Positions 57,467-64,000 of a stretch of DNA of 64,000 nucleotides are shown here, in pieces (position 1 is the first letter of the stretch; each line of letters starts with the position of its first letter). Source of the DNA: a virus; IMG/VR virus record IMGVR_UViG_3300010354_000060, positions 18,540 to 82,539 of that record. The stretch is one strand, 5' to 3'. The translations under genes and the position numbers were made by a program. The notes beneath the pieces are model-generated. The model was not told where the DNA came from and did not search any database. It worked only from the letters and a program-made list of their open reading frames with translations.

Positions 57467-60400
57467 ATATGACGTAAATCCTTGTTGGGCGTGGTGGAAC
57501 ATAAACGACATACTTATCGTTAACAACTGCACCGTTAATGTCAATAAGAGTGGATCCGTTGTAAGTTGTTGGTGTGAACGATTCCGTTGCAGCACTGCTG
57601 ATCTGGAATAGAACCTTGGTAAGTTCGTATCTGTAGAGGAATGATAGTGAGGAACCAGAGAGAGTGGAAATTTTTCCTGTTCCCTGGTATGCTTCGGTAT
57701 TCTTCTCGGTTGCAGAACCAGAGAATGTGAAGATTGTTGCTGCCTTTGGTGCTGCAGCAAATGCTTCCGTCTTGCTGACGAACGTGAAGAGAGATCCAGA
57801 TCCAACATAAGTTGGGAATCCACGAGATACATCTGCAGATCCAGAAACTCTGAAGAGTGCCGTCTGTTCTGGTGGGTTGACAACAGATGCTTCTGTTTTG
57901 CTGACAAACGTGAAGAGAGATCCAGTTCCCTGATATGCCTCGGTGTTCTTCTCCGTTGCAGAACCAGCAATCTGGAATAGACCAGATACTGGTGGATTTG
58001 CTCCAGTTGCTTCGGAGGATCCAGTGAAGGAGAAGATGCGACCAGAACCTTCGTATGGTGGGAAAGTGCGGTAAACTCTGACAGCACCAGTAATTCTGAA
58101 GAGACCCTTCGCAGACTCGGCATTGCTGACTGCCTCTGTCTTGCTGACGAATGTGAAGAGAGATCCAGTTCCAGTATAAGATTCGGTATTCTTCTCTGCC
58201 GCAGCACCAGAAATTCTGAAGAGACCCTTTGCAGATTCTGCATTGGTTTCGGATTGAGTTGCACTGACGAATGTAAAGAGTGAACCAGTTCCATTGTAGG
58301 ATTCTGTGTTCTTCTCTGTAGCAGAACCAGTGATCTTGATTCTTCCAAATACTGCAGGATTTGCCCCAGCAGATTCCGTCTTGCTGACGAATGTAAACAG
58401 TGAACCAGAACCAATATGAATATCGGTCTGACTTTCGGCAGCAGAACCAGAGATCTTGAAGAGTCCAGAAGTATCTGCAGATACCTTGAAGATCTGAGAA
58501 GATCCACCGATACCAAATAGAGAACCAGAACCAACGTAAGATTCTGTATTCTTCTCGGTTGCAGAACCAAAGAGTTTTGCCTCCACTGTTGTGGCAGGAA
58601 CTCTTGCTGTTTCTGAAGAAGTGGAAGCACCTTCAATTCTAAAGAGCGCAATTCTTTCTGGTGGATTGGATCCAGTTGCCTCTGCAGATCCAGTAATTGC
58701 AGAGAATTGTCCAGAACCAAAGTGCTTAAGTCTGAATATTGGAACAGCAGCACCAGAGATAGTAGGTCCACCAGAACCAATCTGATAGCGACTGAATTCA
58801 ACTTTGGTCGCTGCGCCAGTAATATTAATAGAACCAAAGGAAGATTCAGTAACGTTATAATTAAAGTTCCTCTGATAAGTAACATTACCAATAATTCTGA
58901 AGAGTTCAATTCCTCTGGTTGGTTTCTTGACAGTTGCTTCACCGCCAACACCATTCTTGAATAGGGATCCAGAACCAAAGTGCTTGAGTCTGAAGATCGT
59001 AACACCGCGAGATCCATCTCCAGTGAGACCTGGGGAACTCTGCCCAAGATTAATACTACCAGATCCAAAGTGAGCAAGAGTTGCCTGAATATTTGTAGCT
59101 TCACCAGTAATCTTGAAGAGTGCCGTAGACTCTGGTGGGTTGGATCCAGTGACTTCGGCACCTGCACCGAAACCAAACATTCTTCCAGATCCAGAAGTGC
59201 GGATCTGGAACTTAGGAACAACAGAACCAGAAACAAGTAGACTACCACTACCAATATGAATTGGTGTGACGTATACTCCAGCCTCACCAGCGACAGTAAG
59301 TTTACCACCAGCAACAACAGATAGAGAAGCTGGGGTTAGTGCCTGACCTTCAATCTGAAGTTGACCGAATGGTAAGCGAGTCTCAAAGTCAGTAATTAAT
59401 CCATAATCTTTCTTCTGCCATGGCAGACGAATATCAAGATCAGTAATTAGACCATAATCTTCTTCTGGATCTGGAACATAATCAGGTGCTGCAGAAACAA
59501 ATCCATAGTCCAGACAATCTGGAGCAACGACAGAGGATTCGTTGTAGGCATAAGATACTCTCTCAACATGTCCACTGATGGTGAAGAGAGATCCAGTACC
59601 ATTATATCCGTATGCTCTCTGCTCATTAGTGGCAGCACCAGTAATCTTAAAGAGTGCTGTAGACTCTGGTGGGTTGGATCCTGTTGCGTATGTTGTTCCA
59701 ACAATACCAAATAGAGTTCCTGTTCCAACATGAGTTGCTGGAACAGTTGCTTCTGCTGCACGACCAGTGACTTTGAAGAGTGCTGTTTCTGTAGCAATCT
59801 GAGGAGCAGTTGCTTCTGCTGCACCAGCGAATCCAAATAGGGATCCTGCACCAATAATTTTTGGAGAGAACGCTGGGACAGTTGCAGTATAAAGTCTGAA
59901 TGCACCAGAACCAATATGAATTGGTAATACATATACCTTCGCTTCCCCAAGAACCCTAATGGTTCCAGAACATAGGGGAGCAGGTGAATTAACAATTCCA
60001 CTTTCAGACTTGATCTGGAATCTTCCAAATGGAAGTCTGGTTTCATTGTCAGTTATGTATCCATAATTAGCAAACTGCCATGGATAATTTAGAGCAGTAT
60101 CACCAATTGTTAAGTAGTCATCTTCAGAAACTGGAGATTCTGTGATGAATCCATAGTCATCACAATCAACAATTACAACGGAAGATTCGTTATAACTGTA
60201 TGCTACAGACTCTGTATGACTAATAAAGGAGAATAGAGATCCTCTACCAACATAAGAGTTGACAGAAGTTTCTTTTGAATTACCACCAGAGAATCTAAAG
60301 AGGGATGTATCCCCCGTTTTCTCTACATTAGATTCTGAATAAGTGGTGCTTGAAAGTCCGAATAGAGAACCAGATCCAACATGTGAAGCTGGTGAGAAGG

Positions 60401-61016
60401 AATGAGAGGTGGTGCTGGTAAGTTTGAAGAGACCACCACCTCCCTGTTCAGGAGCATTAACAATTGTAGTGCTGACAAAAGTAAACAGCGATCCTGTTCC
60501 CACAACTTGTGGGGAGAAGGCAATTGCTGCATCACCTCTAGCCAGGAACGAACCTCTACCAATATGAATTGGTAATACGAAGATTTTGGCAGCGCCAAAC
60601 ATTGCAAAAGTAACACCACCAACGCTGTTTCTTAAGAGAGTTACATCAGCAAACTCTGTGATATTACCAATACTACCAAATGGTTTAATAGTTGTATCTG
60701 GAGTTAAGAAACCATAGTCAATACGTTGATATGCATAATTTGTGGTATCTGTAACTAATCCAAAGTCATCATCAAGTGTATGTAATTCGGAAATGAATCC
60801 ATAATCAGTAGATTCTAATCCAACTACAGCAGAATCATCATATGAATATGCTCTTTGTTCTTCAAGTTCTTCAGAATATGATGAGATTTTAAACTCAGGA
60901 TCTCCTATAAAAGTAAAATCAGACAGCAAAACGGAGGAATAGTCGCTAATCGTTTCATTAGCGTAAAGACTAATCCTACGGCTATCTAACCCAGTTGTAT
61001 AGGAGAATACTGTCAT
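57465..61016 (-). CDS. Long repeat-containing virion protein (1183 aa)
   Basis: Begins MTVFSYTTGLDSRRISLYAN. Two repeat types alternate. A longer unit of about 60-100 residues occurs three times in the N-terminal half (DYGFISE..., DYGFITE..., DYGFVSA..., each with an NYGY/DYGL element and KPFG/LPFG end). A short unit occurs about 17 times, with the consensus GSGSLFTFVSKTEAxxxxxxxxLFRISGSATEKNTESY (written as a consensus). The DNA repeats are close enough to open long frames on other strands and frames. Such arrays can form extended fibres and change length by recombination. No enzyme motif. It probably forms a long fibre or whisker. Confidence 0.75.
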   Translation of the reverse strand: MTVFSYTTGLDSRRISLYANETISDYSSVLLSDFTFIGDPEFKISSYSEELEEQRAYSYDDSAVVGLESTDYGFISELHTLDDDFGLVTDTTNYAYQRIDYGFLTPDTTIKPFGSIGNITEFADVTLLRNSVGGVTFAMFGAAKIFVLPIHIGRGSFLARGDAAIAFSPQVVGTGSLFTFVSTTIVNAPEQGGGGLFKLTSTTSHSFSPASHVGSGSLFGLSSTTYSESNVEKTGDTSLFRFSGGNSKETSVNSYVGRGSLFSFISHTESVAYSYNESSVVIVDCDDYGFITESPVSEDDYLTIGDTALNYPWQFANYGYITDNETRLPFGRFQIKSESGIVNSPAPLCSGTIRVLGEAKVYVLPIHIGSGAFRLYTATVPAFSPKIIGAGSLFGFAGAAEATAPQIATETALFKVTGRAAEATVPATHVGTGTLFGIVGTTYATGSNPPESTALFKITGAATNEQRAYGYNGTGSLFTISGHVERVSYAYNESSVVAPDCLDYGFVSAAPDYVPDPEEDYGLITDLDIRLPWQKKDYGLITDFETRLPFGQLQIEGQALTPASLSVVAGGKLTVAGEAGVYVTPIHIGSGSLLVSGSVVPKFQIRTSGSGRMFGFGAGAEVTGSNPPESTALFKITGEATNIQATLAHFGSGSINLGQSSPGLTGDGSRGVTIFRLKHFGSGSLFKNGVGGEATVKKPTRGIELFRIIGNVTYQRNFNYNVTESSFGSINITGAATKVEFSRYQIGSGGPTISGAAVPIFRLKHFGSGQFSAITGSAEATGSNPPERIALFRIEGASTSSETARVPATTVEAKLFGSATEKNTESYVGSGSLFGIGGSSQIFKVSADTSGLFKISGSAAESQTDIHIGSGSLFTFVSKTESAGANPAVFGRIKITGSATEKNTESYNGTGSLFTFVSATQSETNAESAKGLFRISGAAAEKNTESYTGTGSLFTFVSKTEAVSNAESAKGLFRITGAVRVYRTFPPYEGSGRIFSFTGSSEATGANPPVSGLFQIAGSATEKNTEAYQGTGSLFTFVSKTEASVVNPPEQTALFRVSGSADVSRGFPTYVGSGSLFTFVSKTEAFAAAPKAATIFTFSGSATEKNTEAYQGTGKISTLSGSSLSFLYRYELTKVLFQISSAATESFTPTTYNGSTLIDINGAVVNDKYVVYVPPRPTRIYVI

Positions 61017-61031
61017 AGTTTCTCTCTATGG

Positions 61032-61970
61032 TTATTGTAGATATCTGACAATGACTATTCCCGAACCACCAGTAGACCCGCTGGCATTGGGGGACCTTGA
61101 TCCGCCGCCACCGCCTCCAGTGTTTACAGTTCCAGCAACAGGTCCTGGCGATCCTTTTCCACCACCACCAGCACCACCAGCGCCAGGAGCTGAAGGGTTT
61201 GCTCCACCGCCTCCGCCGCCAGCAAAATATCTTCCTGGTGCTGGTCCAGGAGTTCCATAAGATACGGGAATTCCAGTATCTCCTTGAAATGCTGGCAAAC
61301 CAACACCACCTGCACCACCAGATCCACTAATATTTCCAACTCCCCCAGCTCCGCCAGCACCACCACCGCCGCCGCCAGATGCTTGCGCTGTAGTTGGTGC
61401 AGGACTACCTGCACCACCAGAATTTCCTTGTCCTGAAGTTCCAGCACCAGCACCCCCGAGAGGAGATCCTCCTCCACCACCAGATCCACCAGAAACTCCA
61501 GAACCATTAGGCACACCGCCATATCCACCACCTGTTGCAGTTAAGGTGGTGAATGTGGGGGGTCCAGAGATAGTTGTCGGAGTTCCATTAGAAATTCCAG
61601 TATTGCCTGATCCAGAACCACCAGCTCCCCCACCACCAACAGTAATCGTGTAAGTTCCTGCATTAAAACGCACATTGGTGTTAGATAAGTATCCTCCTGC
61701 TCCTCCACCTCCTGCAGCACCAGTACCAGATCCACCACCACCGCCGCCCCCAGCGACAACAATATAATCAAGAGTTCCACCATTCCCTACACGTAAAGTT
61801 CCTGGTGCGGTAAAAATATGATAACGATATCCATTACCTGGTGTAAAAATAGTTCCTCCATCTGCAGAAACTCTTGTGATATTCTGGGAGTGTTGTGTCT
61901 TACCCTTTCCACTCAAAAGATAATCACTAAGAGCAGTTCTTAATCCAAACTTAGCAGATCTAAAAGGCAT
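61032..61970 (-). CDS. Gly-rich tail-fibre adhesin-like protein (312 aa)
   Basis: After an N-terminal 60 residues (MPFRSAKFGLRTALSDYLLS, ITRVSADGGTIFTPGNGYRY) the sequence YIVVAGGGGGGGSG starts a long polyglycine region with repeated GGGGxGG stretches, ending SGIVIVRYLQ. This is the layout of Gly-rich adhesins such as T-even gp38, where loops between polyglycine helices contact the receptor. The ends (GIVIVRY) and early core match the Cys-rich family at 49-52 kb but without cysteines. It is probably a receptor-binding fibre tip. It ends 15 bases before the repeat gene. Confidence 0.78.
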   Translation of the reverse strand: MPFRSAKFGLRTALSDYLLSGKGKTQHSQNITRVSADGGTIFTPGNGYRYHIFTAPGTLRVGNGGTLDYIVVAGGGGGGGSGTGAAGGGGAGGYLSNTNVRFNAGTYTITVGGGGAGGSGSGNTGISNGTPTTISGPPTFTTLTATGGGYGGVPNGSGVSGGSGGGGGSPLGGAGAGTSGQGNSGGAGSPAPTTAQASGGGGGGAGGAGGVGNISGSGGAGGVGLPAFQGDTGIPVSYGTPGPAPGRYFAGGGGGGANPSAPGAGGAGGGGKGSPGPVAGTVNTGGGGGGSRSPNASGSTGGSGIVIVRYLQ

Positions 61971-61972
61971 TT

Positions 61973-62380
61973 TTATACCTCCTTATCGCCTAATACTACA
62001 ACATTAATTGGATTGGTTGCTGTTGCAATTCCAGAAAGTGTATAAGCATTTGTTCCTTCATTATAAACTTGAATACTATCTCCTGTATTTTGTAGCGTAA
62101 TGGGATATTGCAAATCGTAAAAAAATGTATCATCAGCACTTAAAGAAACTCTACCAATTCTATTTCCTGCTGTTGCTACACCTATAGATCCACCGCTATT
62201 TGGGACCATATAAATTTGAACTGTTTGTGCGATAGTAGAACTAATAGATCCACTAAAAGTATTACAAATCACAATGCTTCTAATATATGCAGTCTTTGCA
62301 GAACCAACACTATAAGCTGTTACTGTGGTTCCTGCACCAACTACAATTGGAAATCCTAAATTTGCCTTTGCAAGTGCCAT
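61973..62380 (-). CDS. Small beta-rich virion protein (135 aa)
   Basis: Begins MALAKANLGFPIVVGAGTTV. A beta-sandwich-like sequence (AYIRSIVICNTFSGSISSTI, VQIYMVPNSGGSIGVATAGN, then ISLQNTGDSIQVYNEGTNAY-like strands) resembles the module repeated in the 360- and 105-residue proteins, though more distant. It starts right after the 497-residue fibre gene and is followed 2 bases later by the Gly-rich adhesin gene. A late octamer is about 18-25 bases upstream. Structural role inferred. Confidence 0.7.
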   Translation of the reverse strand: MALAKANLGFPIVVGAGTTVTAYSVGSAKTAYIRSIVICNTFSGSISSTIAQTVQIYMVPNSGGSIGVATAGNRIGRVSLSADDTFFYDLQYPITLQNTGDSIQVYNEGTNAYTLSGIATATNPINVVVLGDKEV

Positions 62381-62397
62381 TATATTTCCTTTTTAAA

Positions 62398-62405
62398 TAT
62401 TTATG
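62398..62405 (-). promoter_or_regulatory. T4-type late promoter octamer (CATAAATA)
   Basis: Minus-strand CATAAATA overlapping the stop of the 497-residue gene and 18 bases upstream of the 135-residue gene. Confidence 0.65.
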
Positions 62406-63894
62406 AGAATAACATTACTTCTAATAAATCAATTGATGCTGCTTCACCACCAGATGCATTAATTGTAACTTGTCCCGTTGAACCAGAAATTGTTACATTT
62501 GTTCCCGCAACAATAGAAGTTACAATGCCAGTTAAGTTAGTTCCAGAACCACTAAATGATGTTGCCGTTACAACACCAGCAGCATTAAAATTTCCTCCAT
62601 AATATAAAGGACCTGTTCCAGTTCTTCCTAATGCAACAGCATCAGAACTACCAAAAATAACAAACGCTCTGGTGCTATCTTGAGCACCAGAAAAACGTGT
62701 AGTATCTGCTGCATTAACATCGCCCAACCAAAAATCATCACCTATTCTTACATTTTGTCCGTTACCATTGTTTGATGTATAAACTTGATTTGCTGTAAGT
62801 ACGCCACTGATTGAAGGATTATTAGAAAGAGATATAGTTGCGGTTCCAGAAGAAAATGATGCTGTTAGATTTGTACTGAAATTTATAGTGCTAGCAGTTC
62901 CAACATTAGAACCTTGATTTTGTATTACAACACCACTACCTGATGCTATAATACCTGTAAGTAAAGAACCATCACCAGAAAATCTTGTAGCAGATACAGT
63001 ACCAGTGGTGCTGATTCCTAAATATACAACACCATTTGCCGCAGTTGCATCATCTTCTCTGAATATTCTAAAATTATTTGTTGAATCATTATCAATATTC
63101 CAACGATAAGCATTACCTGGTTTTGCTCTAAAAACAAGTCTACTGGTTGAACTAGAATCTTGTTGAATTTGTACTTTACCAAGAACTGTTAAAGCATCTG
63201 ATGGATTTGTGGTTCCAATACCAACATTAGAAAGTGTATTGATACCAACAGATGTTGTAACCCACTGACTTCCGCCACCGCCCCCACCAGTTGCAGTAAT
63301 CGTCACATTACCTGTGCTCTGGCTGATTGAAATCCCAGATCCAGCATCAATAGAAGTTACAATGCCAGTTAGTCTAACGCCAGAACCAGAGAATGAGTTT
63401 GCGGTTACAATACCAGAATAATTTGCATTACCCGTTTCTGTTAATGTAACTCCAGTTCCAACTATAACTTGATTATTCTTACCATCAAGAGTTAATGATC
63501 CAGTACCAATAGTCAAAATACCAGTAATTCTTGCGTCACCATTAACTACCAAATCTTCAGTAAAAGTTGAAGACGTACCTATTCTTGATAAAGTCGCCGT
63601 GATAACGCCAACGGTAATATTTGGAGATCCCGTAAGACCTTGTGCTATTGTTGCAATACCTGCTGTTGTTGCATACCCTGCGGTTATTGCTGTTGTGGAT
63701 ACCCCTGCTGTTGTAGCATAAGTAGAAATACCAGCAGATGTTGAGTAAGTTGATACTCCTGCTGTTGTAGCATAACCAGCAGTGGTAGAATATGAAGGAG
63801 TTACAGCCAATCCAACAACGTCCGTTGCGAGATTGTTAATCTCAACACGTTGTTGTTCAAATGTATAATCTGGACCTACGTAACGCAATACCAT
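62401..63894 (-). CDS. Tail-fibre-type structural protein (497 aa)
   Basis: Begins MVLRYVGPDYTFEQQRVEIN, then an Ala/Thr/Tyr/Ser repeat region (residues about 35-80) of the type YATTAGVSTYSTSAGIS. The body contains fibre motifs VGVITATLSRIG, NVGIGTTNPSDALTVLGKVQ, SATRFSGDGSLLTGI and ATSFSGSGTNLTGIVTS. These GTTNPxxxL and GDGSxLTGI units are common in cyanophage fibres. A GGAG ribosome site is present and the gene lies behind a terminator that ends the upstream unit. It is probably a distal fibre or fibre-shaft protein. No catalytic site is seen. Confidence 0.8.
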   Translation of the reverse strand: MVLRYVGPDYTFEQQRVEINNLATDVVGLAVTPSYSTTAGYATTAGVSTYSTSAGISTYATTAGVSTTAITAGYATTAGIATIAQGLTGSPNITVGVITATLSRIGTSSTFTEDLVVNGDARITGILTIGTGSLTLDGKNNQVIVGTGVTLTETGNANYSGIVTANSFSGSGVRLTGIVTSIDAGSGISISQSTGNVTITATGGGGGGSQWVTTSVGINTLSNVGIGTTNPSDALTVLGKVQIQQDSSSTSRLVFRAKPGNAYRWNIDNDSTNNFRIFREDDATAANGVVYLGISTTGTVSATRFSGDGSLLTGIIASGSGVVIQNQGSNVGTASTINFSTNLTASFSSGTATISLSNNPSISGVLTANQVYTSNNGNGQNVRIGDDFWLGDVNAADTTRFSGAQDSTRAFVIFGSSDAVALGRTGTGPLYYGGNFNAAGVVTATSFSGSGTNLTGIVTSIVAGTNVTISGSTGQVTINASGGEAASIDLLEVMLFS

Positions 63895-63910
63895 ACAAGT
63901 CTCCTACAAT

Positions 63911-63945
63911 AAAAAAATAGGAGGGATCGCTTTGGCAACCCCTCC
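63911..63945 (-). terminator. Intrinsic terminator
   Basis: Minus strand: a 6-bp stem GGAGGG / CCCTCC with a GC-rich inner part, followed by TATTTTTTT. It ends the upstream gene's transcript before the 497-residue fibre gene. Confidence 0.78.
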
Positions 63946-63971
63946 ATAATAAAGATATCGTTTTCAAAAAA

Positions 63972-64000
63972 TCAGTCGAGGCTGATATTCAGAGTAACCT
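63972..64000 (-). CDS. 3' end of an upstream gene (partial)
   Basis: On the minus strand the last nine codons read VTLNISLD then TGA, followed by a terminator 27 bases later. Only the C-terminus is in the window; the frame is chosen because it ends in a plausible beta-strand sequence just before the terminator. Product unknown, probably a structural protein given the neighbours. Confidence 0.35.

Noticed and set aside
57458-59317. 619-codon frame on the minus strand
   Set aside because: It lies within the 1183-residue repeat gene in another frame; the repeats keep it open. Its Leu/Gln/Arg-rich translation has no protein-like features.
62401-63894. Possible CRISPR-like short repeats in the Ala/Thr/Tyr repeat region
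   Set aside because: The repeats are codon-level repeats inside a coding frame with no spacers.

Overview
The window is one continuous piece of a large lytic, T4-like marine myovirus, most likely a cyanophage of Prochlorococcus or Synechococcus. The evidence is AT-rich, tightly packed genes with 1-40 base overlaps, and the T4 baseplate/tail set (gp5, gp26, gp48, gp53, gp54-like, gp4) beside the replication and late-transcription genes gp32, gp59 and gp33. It also has the auxiliary set typical of marine T4-like phages: PhoH, ThyX, SpeD, glutaredoxin, a DUF1825 protein and a ferredoxin-dependent bilin reductase. There is no integrase, transposase or CRISPR array. The host is inferred from gene content only.

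Layout. 1-6.6 kb: a partial Ig-like virion protein and a 1939-residue fibre-like protein (minus strand). 6.6-8.3 kb: four tRNAs (Leu-UAG, Thr-UGU, Leu-UAA, Gly-UCC) among small genes, with three consensus sigma70 promoters and a possible 60-nt RNA. 8.3-25.4 kb: baseplate, hub and tail genes on the minus strand, including gp5, a hub protein, a tail lysin carrying a glycosidase-like and a peptidase domain, a tape-measure-like protein, gp26 and a gp54-like protein. 25.5-28.3 kb: plus-strand gp4 nuclease, an unknown gene, gp48 and gp53. 28.3-35.2 kb: minus-strand replication, late-transcription and nucleotide genes plus small conserved genes. 35.4-36.0 kb: plus-strand bilin reductase. 36.0-36.8 kb: two small genes and glutaredoxin. 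36.8-43.0 kb: a 1673-residue structural protein with a LamG-like domain and a smaller fibre protein. 43.0-48.1 kb: a sugar module (HldD-like epimerase, cupin, split HldE-like kinase and adenylyltransferase, NodU/CmcH carbamoyltransferase, GT9/heptosyltransferase-like enzyme). 48.2-63.9 kb: fibre and adhesin-like genes, including three tandem cysteine-rich, glycine-rich proteins and a long repeat protein. 63.97-64 kb: the last codons of another minus-strand gene.

How it works together. Late genes on both strands are preceded by the T4-type late promoter octamer NATAAATA, and the window encodes the late coactivator gp33. In at least two places the octamer lies within an inverted repeat next to a start codon, as in T4 genes e, soc and 49. 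The tRNA genes and the sugar operon instead show sigma70-like hexamers.

Most notable observations: (1) gp26 ends on a T TTT TTC slippery heptamer that joins it, by a -1 shift, to a 59-codon ORF with a hairpin over its ATG and no Shine-Dalgarno site. This is the gpG/gpGT tail-chaperone arrangement, placed directly upstream of the tape-measure-like gene. (2) A phage-encoded ADP-heptose-type module. (3) A three-gene family of proteins with roughly 9-11% cysteine. No stretch over about 170 bases lacks a gene.
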